From the NCBI RefSeq assembly GCF_945957525.1, contig NZ_CAMFLA010000003.1, positions 62,001 through 126,000 of the forward strand: a stretch of DNA of 64,000 nucleotides. The letters are read 5' to 3'. Source of the DNA: an uncultured Aquitalea sp. (GTDB lineage: Bacteria; Pseudomonadota; Gammaproteobacteria; Burkholderiales; Chromobacteriaceae). The notes under the pieces are model-generated. The model saw only the letters and a program-made list of their open reading frames with translations. It had not been told where the DNA came from and did no database searches. The position numbers were made by a program, and so were the translations under genes. Each line of letters begins with the position of its first letter. Within the stretch, counting starts at the first letter, position 1. Positions 49,197-57,526 of this stretch are shown here, piece by piece.

Positions 49197-50410
49197 GGGG
49201 TTTCCTTGTCATCGGACAGACGGCCGCCTTGTGCCGCCCAGAGCAATACTTGCTGGCGTTCAGCGTCGGTCATGGCGGTCAGGTTGGCCAGGGGCATGTA
49301 TTTGTTGCCGACGGTTTCCGCCATCTTGGTCACGTGCTGGCCGATTTGCGCCGGGGTTTCCAGCGTGACGCCCTTGGGCGGCTGGGCAAAACCTTGTTGG
49401 GTGGGGTGGGCGGCATGGCAGGCGACGCAGCGCTGATCGATGATCTGTTTCACCTCGGCAAAACTCACCTGCGCCTCGCCGGGCGCGGGGGGGGGCGGCG
49501 GTACCGGGCGCATCGTCACGATCAGCGCCAGCAGCAGGGCGACGCCGGCCGCCGGCAGCCACCATTTGACCTGATCGCGTTGGCGCAGCACGAAGAACTG
49601 ACGGATCAGCACGCCGGCGCTTATCAGCAGCGCCAGCACCAGCCAGCCGCGCGGGTGACTGTAAGTCATCGGGTAGTGGTTGCTGATCATGGCGAACAGC
49701 ACCGGCAGGGTGAAATAGGTGTTGTGCACCGAGCGCTGTTTGCCGATGAGGCCGGGGCGCGTGTCCACCGTCTCGCCAGCGCGGACTTGCGCCACCATGC
49801 GCCGCTGTCCCGGAATGATGTGGAAGAACACATTGGCCGCCATGATGGTGCCGAGCATGGCGCCCATGTGCAGGTAGGCGGCGCGGGCGGCGAATACCTG
49901 ATGCAGAGCGTAGTCCGAGAGCATGACCAGGCAGAACACGGCCGCGCCCAGCAGGGCGTCGCGCCCCATCAGCAAGCGGCACAGCCCGTCGTAAGCCAGC
50001 CAGCCGCCGGCGAGAAAGGCGATGGACAAGGCTACTGCCGCCGCTGGCGACAAGGCCATCACTTGCGGGTCAACCAGCATGTTGGCGGCGCCGATCCAAT
50101 ACACCACCGCCATCAAGCCCATGCCGGACAACCAGGTGGAATAGGACTCCCATTTCGACCAGTGCAGGTTGTCGCTTAGCGGCTCGCCCTTGGGGCCGGT
50201 GAGGAATTTCTGGCTGCAATAAAAACCGCCGCCGTGCACGGCCCACAGTTCGCCATGCGCGCCGCGCGCCGCATCTTCGGCCTTCTTGGGCGGGCGCAGG
50301 CTGTTGTCCAGCATGACGAAGTAAAACGAGGCGCCGATCCAGGCGATGCCGACAATCAGGTGAAACCAGCGCAGCAGCAGGTTGAGCCAGTCCAGCAGAT
50401 AAGCTTCCAT
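49193..50410 (-). CDS. puuD: Membrane-bound urate hydroxylase with C-terminal cytochrome c domain
   Basis: Oxidises urate to 5-hydroxyisourate and, by its cytochrome domain, passes electrons to the respiratory chain; unlike soluble uricase it would not need to make hydrogen peroxide. The 405 residues start with an eight-segment membrane domain (LLLRWFHLIVGIAWIGASFYF; quoted in part) carrying conserved histidines, and end with a haem site RCVACHAAH (CxxCH, about residue 337). Methionine in NKYMPLANLT may be the haem ligand. ATG 50410 gives MEAYLLDWLN. It follows hiuH by 38 bases and overlaps uraD by 4. Confidence 0.93.
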   Translation of the reverse strand: MEAYLLDWLNLLLRWFHLIVGIAWIGASFYFVMLDNSLRPPKKAEDAARGAHGELWAVHGGGFYCSQKFLTGPKGEPLSDNLHWSKWESYSTWLSGMGLMAVVYWIGAANMLVDPQVMALSPAAAVALSIAFLAGGWLAYDGLCRLLMGRDALLGAAVFCLVMLSDYALHQVFAARAAYLHMGAMLGTIMAANVFFHIIPGQRRMVAQVRAGETVDTRPGLIGKQRSVHNTYFTLPVLFAMISNHYPMTYSHPRGWLVLALLISAGVLIRQFFVLRQRDQVKWWLPAAGVALLLALIVTMRPVPPPPPAPGEAQVSFAEVKQIIDQRCVACHAAHPTQQGFAQPPKGVTLETPAQIGQHVTKMAETVGNKYMPLANLTAMTDAERQQVLLWAAQGGRLSDDKETP

Positions 50411-50448
50411 GATGTGTTTCCGTTTTTGTTGTTGTGGTGGGAGGGCGC

Positions 50449-50799
50449 TCAACTGCCGCGATAGGTGGAGTAGCTCCAAGGCGAAACCAGCAGCGGCACG
50501 TGGTAATGCGCGGCGGGGTCCGAGACGCCGAAGCGCAGCCTCACGTCGTCGACAAACAGCGGTTCCACTAGGGAAGGATGGTGGCGGCGAAAATAGTCGC
50601 CGGCGGCGAACACCAATTCATAGCGGCCGGCGGCAAGCGCCGCGCCTTCCAGCAAAGGGGCGTCGCAGCGTCCATCGTGGTTGGTGACGGCGCGGGCGAG
50701 CAGGCGGCGTTCGCCGTCCAGCGTGTAGAGGGAGACGGCGATGCCGCTGCCGGGGCGGCCGGCGGCGGTGTCCAGAACGTGAGTGGTGAGTTTGCCCAT
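50449..50799 (-). CDS. uraH: 5-hydroxyisourate hydrolase (transthyretin-like)
   Basis: Opens 5-hydroxyisourate to OHCU, the second step of urate degradation. The 116-residue protein has the family's start GKLTTHVLDTAAGRPG (active-site His at about 7), then RCDAPLL, and the diagnostic C-terminal tetrapeptide YRGS. AAHYHVPLLVSPWSYSTYRGS (last residues, quoted in part) contains the other catalytic His. No periplasmic signal is present. The ATG at 50799 is used; ATG 50829 would add ten unconserved residues, though AGGAG lies between the two starts. It is the first gene of the urate operon. Confidence 0.95.
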   Translation of the reverse strand: MGKLTTHVLDTAAGRPGSGIAVSLYTLDGERRLLARAVTNHDGRCDAPLLEGAALAAGRYELVFAAGDYFRRHHPSLVEPLFVDDVRLRFGVSDPAAHYHVPLLVSPWSYSTYRGS

Positions 50800-50880
50800 G
50801 CCGTTGTCGGCTCCTGTTGTTGCTGTCATTGGCAGGGCAGTGTAATTCGGGTGGAATATTGGTAAAACCAGTATGATCTG

Positions 50881-50905
50881 ATAACAAATATATTGAATTT
50901 GTTAT
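50881..50905. promoter_or_regulatory. Inverted repeat in the divergent uraH-LysR region
   Basis: ATAACAAA (50881-50888) and TTTGTTAT (50898-50905) pair perfectly around a 9-base AT-rich centre. It lies 82 bases before uraH and is a plausible site for the divergent LysR regulator. A further ATATTGGT word occurs on both sides of it. Confidence 0.5.
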
Positions 50906-50927
50906 ATTGGTGGGGTGGTTTGCTCAT

Positions 50928-51047
50928 TTAAGAGCCACTAAGCAAACCTCGTAGAGGCCCTGAACCAGGGCGCGCCGATCAAGGCTGTACCCCTTGTTCG
51001 ACAAGGAGGCCCAACGCAGGATCAGGGTCTTTGTTGGCTCGTCTTAA
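50928..51047. repeat. Imperfect palindromic repeat, copy 1 (about 120 bp)
   Basis: It begins TTAAGAGCCACTAAGCAAACC and ends with the inverted GGTCTTTGTTGGCTCGTCTTAA (both ends quoted in part). The inner part has GGCGCGCCGAT and GGCCCAACGCAGGATC, shared with copies at 53183 and 57294. It lies just upstream of the LysR gene. Confidence 0.75.
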
Positions 51048-51065
51048 GCGGCGTGAAGGAGGGAA

Positions 51066-52013
51066 ATGGTCAATCGCAGAGAGGAAGAGCCGCTGGACAG
51101 CTATCTGTTGCGGGTACTGTGTCTGGTGGTCAGCGAGCGCAGCGTATCGCGCGCGGCTTTACGACTCAAACAGTCGCAGCCGGCGGTCAGCGCCGCGTTG
51201 AAGCGCTTGCGGGAGATTCTCGACGACCCGCTGCTGGTGCGGGAAAAAGGCGGCATGGTGCCTACCGAGCGGGCGCTGGTGTTGTACTCCCATGCCAAGA
51301 AAGCGCTGGCGGAAATCGACGACATGGTGCGCGCGCCGGAGGTGTTCGAGCCTGCGGAAAGCCGGCAGACCTTCCGCATCGGCGCACCGGATTATATTGC
51401 GCCGGCCTTTATGGCGGGAGTGACGGCGGCGTTTCAGCGCGCCGCGCCCAGGGCGCGGCTGGTGATCCACTCGCTGGGGCCGCAATTCGACTTTGAAACC
51501 TCGTTGGCCGAAGGCGAGCTGGATGTGGTGATCGGCAACTGGCCGGAGCCGCCGCCGCGCATGCGACTATCCATGCTGATGGAGGACGAGATTGTTTGCC
51601 TGGTGAGCGCGCGCCATCCGTTGGCGGCGCGCGGCCTGACGCTGGAAAGCTACGCCGCGGCCACTCACATCGTGCCCATGCCTTACGCCGTGAATCAGCG
51701 CGGCATGATAGACAGCGTGCTGTCGTCGCTGAAAATCAGCCGGGCGGAGAGCGTTACCGTGCAGTCCTTTGCGTTGGCGCCGTATCTGCTGGAAAACAGC
51801 GACTCCATTTTCACCACCACCCGGCATGTGGCCAGCTTTTACGCCGGCTTGCTGAATCTGGCGGTGTTGAATTCGCCGGTGGATTTTCCGCCGATGCGGT
51901 TTTACCAACTGTGGCATGAGCGCCATCACAAATCACCGTCCCACCGCTGGCTGCGCGGCATTCTCAGCGAATGCGGCCGCCGCCTGCAGCCGGTCGCCGC
52001 CGGTCGGGGGTGA
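51066..52013 (+). CDS. LysR-family regulator divergent from the urate operon
   Basis: A 315-residue regulator. The DNA-binding domain is VSRAALRLKQSQPAVSAAL (residues about 28-46) followed by KRLREILDDPLLVREKGG and VPTERA, a NodD/LysR arrangement. The effector domain starts at RQTFRIGAPDYIAPAFM. Divergent position next to uraH and an inverted repeat between them make control of urate degradation the best guess; the effector might be urate or an intermediate. GAAGGAGG lies 3-8 bases before the ATG at 51066. A palindromic repeat element ends 19 bases before the start and would be in its leader or promoter. Confidence 0.88.
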   Translation: MVNRREEEPLDSYLLRVLCLVVSERSVSRAALRLKQSQPAVSAALKRLREILDDPLLVREKGGMVPTERALVLYSHAKKALAEIDDMVRAPEVFEPAESRQTFRIGAPDYIAPAFMAGVTAAFQRAAPRARLVIHSLGPQFDFETSLAEGELDVVIGNWPEPPPRMRLSMLMEDEIVCLVSARHPLAARGLTLESYAAATHIVPMPYAVNQRGMIDSVLSSLKISRAESVTVQSFALAPYLLENSDSIFTTTRHVASFYAGLLNLAVLNSPVDFPPMRFYQLWHERHHKSPSHRWLRGILSECGRRLQPVAAGRG

Positions 52014-52020
52014 GCGGGCG

Positions 52021-52479
52021 TCAGCGGTAGATGGGCACCAGCACCACCGGTACGTCGGTGCCCATCATCACCTTGTGGGCGACGGAGCCCAGCAGCAGTT
52101 CGCCAAGGGCGCTGTGACGGCGGGAGCCCATGACGATCATGTCGGCCAGCACGTTTTTGGCGGCGTCCAGAATGCAGCGCGATGGATCGCCCTTGATGGC
52201 TTGCACGCTGGCCAGCACCTCGGCAACTGGCATGTCGGGGTTGGCTTCGGCAAACGTCTGTATGCGCTGGCGCAACAGCGCCTCGTCACCCAGATGACCG
52301 CTGGCGGGTTGACCGGCGCTGAAATCCATATAGGGCAGACTGGTGGCGGGCAGGGAAATGGTGATGGCGTGCAGCCGCGCATTGAAGCGGGCGGCCAGTC
52401 CGACGGCGTGGTGAAAGACCGCCGGCGAGCGCGGCGTGAGGTCGGAAGCGTACAGTATGGAATTTATTCCGTAGGACAT
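52021..52479 (-). CDS. Universal stress protein (UspA family)
   Basis: A 152-residue Usp-fold protein. The first strand SILYASDLTPRSPAVFHHAVGLA and the final GSRRHSALGELLLGSVAHKVM (each quoted in part) are typical. In ATP-binding members the loop reads G-x2-G-x9-G-S/T; here the second glycine is arginine (GSRR), so nucleotide binding is not certain. It converges with the LysR gene (7 bases apart). A region with a strong -10 box starts on the other side. Role in stress survival is by family only. Confidence 0.85.
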   Translation of the reverse strand: MSYGINSILYASDLTPRSPAVFHHAVGLAARFNARLHAITISLPATSLPYMDFSAGQPASGHLGDEALLRQRIQTFAEANPDMPVAEVLASVQAIKGDPSRCILDAAKNVLADMIVMGSRRHSALGELLLGSVAHKVMMGTDVPVVLVPIYR

Positions 52480-52797
52480 GTTCTATCTCCTGTGGCGGGT
52501 CATGGCGGATAGAAATCAGTCTTGCGGAAGCCCGCGCCGTTTGGGAAGCGAGCAAGCCTGATAGCGCTTATAGGCGAACTGTTATAATCAAGGCCGGTTA
52601 TTGTCGATTCCGGCATCGATCCTGTGGTGGACGGCATGATGGGTGAGAGTCGATCCGACTTGGTCGCAACCCGTTGCCGGCAATGCCGTTCCCCGACCGT
52701 ACTCGCATCAGCAGAGGCCCGGCGCTTAGCGCCGCCTTCTTGTTTCTGCCCGGCCAGCGCCGGGCGCATTTTTGTTACCGTATTCAGGAGCTTTATC
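52480..52797 (+). promoter_or_regulatory. gloA upstream region: -10 box and structured 200-base leader
   Basis: A consensus TATAAT is at 52583-52588. From there to gloA stretch about 200 bases with several GC-rich hairpins: GGCGC/GCGCC near 52722-52734, and GCCCGGC/GCCGGGC with a CAGC loop (about 52747-52768) followed by GCATTTTT. The last one looks like a Rho-independent terminator 23 bases before the gloA start. The stretch could be a regulatory leader (attenuator) or a separate RNA of about 180 nt. I recognise no known riboswitch class. Confidence 0.45.
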
Positions 52798-53187
52798 ATG
52801 CAATTTCTGCACACCATGCTGCGCGTCGGCAATCTGGAACGTTCCCTGGCCTTCTATCAGGATGTGCTGGGCATGAAACTGCTGCGCCGTCAGGATTATC
52901 CGGAAGGCCGTTTCACGTTGGCTTTTGTCGGTTACGGCGATGAATCCGAGCATACCGTGATTGAGCTCACGCACAATTGGGATACCGAATCCTATGATCT
53001 GGGCACGGCCTTCGGTCATATCGCCATCGGCGTGGAAAACGCCTATGAGGCTTGCGACGCGGTGCGCGCCAAGGGCGGCAAGGTGGTGCGCGAAGCAGGA
53101 CCGATGAAGCACGGCACCACGGTGATCGCCTTTGTTGAGGACCCGGATGGCTACAAGATCGAATTCATCCAGAAGGGCAGCCTCTAA
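52798..53187 (+). CDS. gloA: Lactoylglutathione lyase (glyoxalase I)
   Basis: Converts the methylglyoxal-glutathione hemithioacetal to S-lactoylglutathione. The 129 residues fit the nickel-type bacterial enzyme. Metal ligands are visible as His5 ([11 protein letters not shown]), Glu at [10 protein letters not shown] (about 56), His in FGHIAIGV (about 74) and Glu in YKIEFIQ (about 122). The ATG at 52798 has CAGGAG 7 bases upstream. The upstream open frame is non-homologous. Its stop codon is embedded in the left end of repeat copy 2. It is preceded by a terminator-like hairpin, which implies possible attenuation. Confidence 0.96.
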   Translation: MQFLHTMLRVGNLERSLAFYQDVLGMKLLRRQDYPEGRFTLAFVGYGDESEHTVIELTHNWDTESYDLGTAFGHIAIGVENAYEACDAVRAKGGKVVREAGPMKHGTTVIAFVEDPDGYKIEFIQKGSL

Positions 53188-53287
53188 GAACGGCTGACAA
53201 AACCTCGCAGAGACCCTGAACAAGGCGCGCCGCGGCGTACGACAAGCCGGCGCAAGGCTGGGGCCGGGGTTTTGTTGGCGGGGCTAA
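53183..53287. repeat. Imperfect palindromic repeat, copy 2 (about 105 bp)
   Basis: Starts with CTCTAAGAACGGCTGACAAAA and ends TTTTGTTGGCGGGGCTAAG (inverted). It contains CAAGGCGCGCCG and TACGACAAG like the others. The first bases include the gloA stop codon, so the element abuts the gene and may act as its 3' hairpin. Confidence 0.75.
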
Positions 53288-53483
53288 GCCGCCGACAATC
53301 CCACGGCTGCCAAGTTGGCAACGCCGGGCCTGAGCGATGCGGACGGGGGCTTCATGGGGGGTGAGAAGGGTTTTTTCTTCAGCCCGGCGGGTTCAGGAGT
53401 GAGCGCCGGGCTGATGCCATGTCATACAGGGTTGTCGTGCGCCGCCCCGGGTCGGCGCGGCGATGACCGCCAACGGAGATTTC

Positions 53484-54893
53484 ATGATTCAACCCTTTCG
53501 CAGACTCGCGATTCTGTCCTGCCTGAGCCTGCTGCCCGGCGTGGCGGCGGCGGCTGACCTGGACGGCGCCAGCCTCAGCCTGGCTTGGACCATTCCCTTC
53601 GCCGGCATTTTGTTGTCCATCGCGTTGTTTCCGATTTTCGCGCCCAGTTTCTGGCATCACCATTTCGGCAAGATCACGGCGATCTGGAGCGTGCTGTTCC
53701 TGCTGCCGTTTGCGGCGGTGTTCGGGTTGGGCATGTCGGCGACGCTGGTGCTGCACGCGCTGGTGGCCGAGTACATTCCCTTTCTGGCCCTGCTGTTTTC
53801 CTTGTACACGGTATCGGGCGGAATTCTGGTGTGGGGCAATCTACACGGTTCGCCGCGGCTGAATACCACGTTGCTGGCCATCGGCACGGCGCTGGCTTCC
53901 ATCATGGGCACCACCGGCGCCGCCATGTTGCTGATTCGTCCCTTGCTCAAGGCCAACGACAACCGCAAGCATCGCGTGCATGTGGTGGTGTTCTTCATCT
54001 TCCTGGTGGCCAATGTGGGCGGTGGGCTGACGCCGCTGGGTGATCCGCCCTTGTTTCTAGGCTTTTTGAAAGGCGTGACCTTTGGCTGGACTTTCCAGCA
54101 CATGCTGTGGCCGGTGCTGTTGCTGTCGCTGATGTTGCTGGCGGTGTTTTATGCCATTGACCGCTATTTCTATGCGCGGGAAGACGAGCTGAGCGCCGAC
54201 GAGGCAACGCCAGATTCGCCCTTGAAGTTGTACGGCAAGGTGAATTTCCTCTTGCTGGCCGGTGTGGTGGGGGCGGTGCTGCTGTCAGGTTTCTGGAAGC
54301 CGGGCATCGAGCTGGAGCTGGCCGGCGTGCATGCCGAACTGCAGAATCTGGTGCGCGACGGTTTGCTGGTGCTGATTGCCATTGTCTCCCTGTGGGCGAC
54401 CCCCAAGCAGGTGCGTGCCGGCAATGAGTTCAACTGGGATCCGATTCTGGAAGTGGCCAAGCTGTTTGCCGGCATTTTCCTGACCATCGCGCCGGCCATC
54501 GCCATCCTGCGCGCCGGCGTGGACGGCCAGTTGGCGGGCTTGGTGCATGCGGTGTCGGGCGCCGACGGTCAGCCGGTGAACGCCATGTATTTCTGGATGA
54601 CCGGCATCCTGTCCAGTTTCCTCGACAATGCGCCTACCTATCTGGTGTTTTTCAATCTGGCGGACGGCAACGCGCAAACGCTGATGGGGCCCTTGTCGCA
54701 GACGCTGCTGGCCATTTCAATGGGCGCAGTGTTCATGGGTGCCAATACCTATATCGGCAATGCGCCCAACTTCATGGTCAAGGCCATTGCCGAGCAGCGC
54801 GGCGTCGCCATGCCGAGTTTCTTCGCCTATATGGCGTGGTCCTTTGGTATCTTGCTGCCCTTGTTCCTGGTGCTGACGCTGGTGTTTTTCTGA
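53484..54893 (+). CDS. Sodium:proton antiporter, NhaD/CitMHS superfamily
   Basis: A 469-residue membrane protein with a signal-like first segment (ending GVAAAADLDG) and about 12 further hydrophobic segments in two repeated halves. The halves contain ALASIMGTTGAAMLLIRPLL with VGGGLTPLGDPPLFLGFLKG, and ILSSFLDNAPTYLVFFNL with FMGANTYIGNAPNFMVKAIAE (quoted in parts). These match the ion-transporter superfamily of NhaD, CitM and ArsB. Sodium/proton exchange is the most frequent annotation. ATG 53484 has CGGAGA 6 bases upstream. A bidirectional terminator follows. Single-gene unit. Confidence 0.83.
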   Translation: MIQPFRRLAILSCLSLLPGVAAAADLDGASLSLAWTIPFAGILLSIALFPIFAPSFWHHHFGKITAIWSVLFLLPFAAVFGLGMSATLVLHALVAEYIPFLALLFSLYTVSGGILVWGNLHGSPRLNTTLLAIGTALASIMGTTGAAMLLIRPLLKANDNRKHRVHVVVFFIFLVANVGGGLTPLGDPPLFLGFLKGVTFGWTFQHMLWPVLLLSLMLLAVFYAIDRYFYAREDELSADEATPDSPLKLYGKVNFLLLAGVVGAVLLSGFWKPGIELELAGVHAELQNLVRDGLLVLIAIVSLWATPKQVRAGNEFNWDPILEVAKLFAGIFLTIAPAIAILRAGVDGQLAGLVHAVSGADGQPVNAMYFWMTGILSSFLDNAPTYLVFFNLADGNAQTLMGPLSQTLLAISMGAVFMGANTYIGNAPNFMVKAIAEQRGVAMPSFFAYMAWSFGILLPLFLVLTLVFF

Positions 54894-54945
54894 TCCGGGT
54901 CTGAGGCGCGACGGTCCGGGTGTTCTTGGGCGCTCGCTGCAATGA

Positions 54946-54985
54946 AACAGCCCCGTCGGCTTGTACCGGCGGGGCTGTTGTTTTG
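54946..54985. terminator. Bidirectional Rho-independent terminator
   Basis: Arms AACAGCCCCGTCGG and CCGGCGGGGCTGTT form a 14-bp stem (one mismatch) around a short loop, followed by GTTTT. It lies between convergent genes. Confidence 0.88.
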
Positions 54986-54999
54986 GGCGATGCGGGGAC

Positions 55000-55686
55000 T
55001 CAGTGTTTGCGCAGTGCGGTCTGTTCCGGCGCGCCGCTAAGCGCTTCTTCCCATACATGCTTGGGAATGTGCGATTGCAGGTAATCGCGCGCTTTTTCCA
55101 GCAAGTCCTCATGCAGCGTATGACCGATGAAAGGCTCTACCTCGGCGGTGACATCGCTGCCCAGCCGGATCAGGTGCTCGGCGGCGGCCACGCTGTGCTG
55201 GTAGTGGATCACCGGATCGGCCTTGCCGTGGAACAGGTGCACGGTGGTCTTCGGCAAACGTTGCGCCGGCAGGCTGGCGAAGCGTCCGCTGAAGGCGAGC
55301 ACGCGACCGCTCAGATCCGGATGCGCCGCCGCTGCTTCCAGCGACATGATGGCGCCCTGGCTGAAGCCGATCAGCGCGGTGGCTTCCATGCCCAACCCGC
55401 TGTCCTTTTGCCAGCGGCGCACAGCCTCCACAAAGCGGGGCAGGGCTTCGGCCACGCGGGCCGGGCGGTTTTCATCGGTGACATCGCGCACGGAAAACCA
55501 CTGGTAGCCCATGCCGAGGTCGGACGGGTCCGCGCCGGCCACGCTGACGATGAGCGCTTCCGGGAAGCTCTTGCCCAGATAGGCGGCGACGCCGCTCATG
55601 CTGTCCGGGGTGGAACCCACACCGTGAAAAAGCAGCATCAGTTGTTTGGGCGCGGCGGGTTGTTGCAGGATGAGATCGTGGTGCAT
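55000..55686 (-). CDS. Alpha/beta-hydrolase esterase, YpfH/carboxylesterase type
   Basis: A 228-residue cytosolic serine hydrolase of the phospholipase/carboxylesterase family. The nucleophile elbow is LIGFSQGAIM (GFSQG, Ser about 112), the acid is Asp in LFHGKADPVIHYQ (about 163), and the base His in FIGHTLHEDLLE (about 195). LMLLFHGVGSTPDSM is the oxyanion region. I chose the ATG at 55686 (MHHDLIL), with AAAGG 9 bases upstream. It resembles E. coli YpfH. The physiological ester is unknown. It is divergent from mpl, with 145 bases between. Confidence 0.87.
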   Translation of the reverse strand: MHHDLILQQPAAPKQLMLLFHGVGSTPDSMSGVAAYLGKSFPEALIVSVAGADPSDLGMGYQWFSVRDVTDENRPARVAEALPRFVEAVRRWQKDSGLGMEATALIGFSQGAIMSLEAAAAHPDLSGRVLAFSGRFASLPAQRLPKTTVHLFHGKADPVIHYQHSVAAAEHLIRLGSDVTAEVEPFIGHTLHEDLLEKARDYLQSHIPKHVWEEALSGAPEQTALRKH

Positions 55687-55831
55687 GTTCTGGCCTTTCT
55701 TGCGGACCATCCGTGGCGGAGGGGCCGTCTGTTTCTGGCCGGCGTTTGCCGGCGGCGACAGCTGCCATATTACGGCCTTGGCGGCGTTATAATAGCCCCC
55801 TCGCGGTTAACACAGCATTTACTTCCCCATC

Positions 55832-57211
55832 ATGCACATTCACATCCTAGGCATCTGCGGTACCTTCATGGGCGGCATCGCCGCCATTGCCAAACAGGCC
55901 GGCCACACGGTTACCGGCTGCGACGCCAACGTTTATCCGCCGATGAGCACTCAGCTGGAGGCCATGGGCATCGAGCTGGTGCAAGGCTTCGGCGAGGAGC
56001 AGCTGTCTCTGGGCGCCGATGTGTATGTGATCGGCAATGTGGTCACGCGCGGCAAGCCGCTGATGGAGGCCATTCTCAATCGCGGCTTGCCTTATGTGTC
56101 CGGTCCGCAGTGGTTGGCCGAAAACGTGCTACGCGACAAATGGGTGCTGGCGGTGGCCGGCACCCACGGCAAGACCACCACCAGCTCTATGCTGGCCTGG
56201 ATTCTGGAAGACGCGGGCCTGGCGCCGGGCTTTCTCATTGGCGGCATCCCGCAAAACTTCGGCGTGTCGGCGCGCTTGCCGGGCGCGCCGCGCCAGGATG
56301 CCGCCAGCGTCAGCCCTTTCTTCGTGATCGAGGCGGACGAGTACGACACCGCTTTCTTCGACAAGCGTTCCAAATTCGTCCATTACCGTCCGCGCACGGC
56401 CATTCTCAATAATCTTGAGTTTGATCATGCGGATATCTTCGCCGATCTGACGGCGATCGAGACGCAATTCCATCATCTAGTGCGCACCATTCCCGGCGAA
56501 GGCCTGATTGTGCGCAATGCGCGCGAAGCCAGTCTTGAACGCGTGCTGGAACGCGGTTGCTGGACGCCGGTGGAGAGTTTTGGCGGCCCGGCAGGCTGGA
56601 GCATGGGCGAAGTGGACGATAACGGACATTTTGATGTGCTGCTGGATGGCGCGACGCAGGGGCGCGTGTGCTGGAACCTGATGGGAGAGCACAATCGCCT
56701 CAACGCGGTGGCCGCCATCGCCGCCGCGCGCCATGTCGGCGTGGCCCCGCAAACGGCCATCGAGGCGCTGTCGCGCTTCGAAAACGTCAAGCGCCGCATG
56801 GAAGTGCGCGGCAAGGCGGCCGGGGTGACGGTGTACGATGACTTCGCCCATCATCCCACCGCGATCGACACCACGCTGGCCGGCTTGCGTCGGCACGTGG
56901 GTGCGAGCCGCATCCTGGCGGTGCTGGAGCCGCGTTCCAACACCATGAAGCTGGGCACCATGAAGAGCGCGCTGGCGGGGTCGTTGACCGAGGCGGACAA
57001 GGTGTACTGCTCGGCGGCGGGTTTGGGCTGGAGCCCGGCCGAGGCGCTGCTGCCGCTGGGCGATAAGGCGGCCACCTTTGATCAACTGGGCAGCCTGATC
57101 GATGCTGTCATCGCCGAGGCGAAGGCGGGCGATCATATTCTGGTGATGAGCAATGGCGGCTTCGGCGGCATTCACCAGAAGCTGCTGGAGAGGTTGGCCG
57201 AAAGGGGCTGA
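55832..57211 (+). CDS. mpl: UDP-N-acetylmuramate:L-Ala-gamma-D-Glu-meso-Dap ligase
   Basis: Recycles cell-wall tripeptide by joining it to UDP-MurNAc. The 459 residues belong to the Mur ligase family. IHILGICGTFMGGIAAIAKQ at the start is typical of Mpl (MurC has a different start). The ATP loop is VAGTHGKTTTSSML (about residue 110). DEYDTAFFDKRSKFVHYRP is an Mpl signature, and VYDDFAHHPTAIDTTL (about 345) is shared with MurC. ATG 55832 is used. A TATAAT box is at 55788-55793 but without a good -35. Two copies of the repeated word lie inside (56114, 57194), the second only 9 bases before the stop. Confidence 0.96.
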   Translation: MHIHILGICGTFMGGIAAIAKQAGHTVTGCDANVYPPMSTQLEAMGIELVQGFGEEQLSLGADVYVIGNVVTRGKPLMEAILNRGLPYVSGPQWLAENVLRDKWVLAVAGTHGKTTTSSMLAWILEDAGLAPGFLIGGIPQNFGVSARLPGAPRQDAASVSPFFVIEADEYDTAFFDKRSKFVHYRPRTAILNNLEFDHADIFADLTAIETQFHHLVRTIPGEGLIVRNAREASLERVLERGCWTPVESFGGPAGWSMGEVDDNGHFDVLLDGATQGRVCWNLMGEHNRLNAVAAIAAARHVGVAPQTAIEALSRFENVKRRMEVRGKAAGVTVYDDFAHHPTAIDTTLAGLRRHVGASRILAVLEPRSNTMKLGTMKSALAGSLTEADKVYCSAAGLGWSPAEALLPLGDKAATFDQLGSLIDAVIAEAKAGDHILVMSNGGFGGIHQKLLERLAERG

Positions 57212-57293
57212 GCCGGTTAGCAATAGCCTGATGCTGCCCCGTGCTCAGGCACTGCGCGTCGGCGCATCGTGAAACTGGTGTGGGCCGGTCGCG

Positions 57294-57412
57294 CTTAGAG
57301 CGGCTAAGAAAAATCAGTATCACGGCAGAGGCAAGGCGCGCCGATGCAGTCAGTACTTGAGTACGGCAAAGAGGCGCAACGCAGCATCAGGAGTTTGTTA
57401 GCCGCTCTTAAA
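57294..57412. repeat. Imperfect palindromic repeat, copy 3 (about 119 bp)
   Basis: Starts CTTAGAGCGGCTAAGAAAAA and ends GTTTGTTAGCCGCTCTTAA (inverted). The inside has CAAGGCGCGCCGATGCAGT, AGTACTTGAGTAC and GGCGCAACGCAGCATCAG (quoted in part), the best-preserved copy. It lies in the 315-base convergent gap between mpl and the GGDEF gene. Apart from it and a small GTTTAC/GTAAAC inverted repeat at 57452-57468 the gap holds nothing I can name. Confidence 0.8.
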
Positions 57413-57526
57413 GCCCGCGGCCGCAAGCTGAAAGACAGTCGCGTAGGACAGGTTTACACCGGGTAAACACTGCCTGCACGGCTGTTTTTTTGTCACGCCA
57501 AGTCTGGCGAGCGCGCGCGGACTGGC

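Noticed and set aside
52595-52776. 6S RNA, SRP RNA or a known riboswitch upstream of gloA
   Set aside because: Size and terminator would fit a small RNA, but I cannot match its sequence to the conserved cores of 6S, SRP, TPP, FMN, glycine or cobalamin RNAs.
57452-57468. Inverted repeat GTTTAC / GTAAAC behind the third palindromic element
   Set aside because: Six-base arms are short enough to be chance and no T-run follows, so it is not reported as a terminator.
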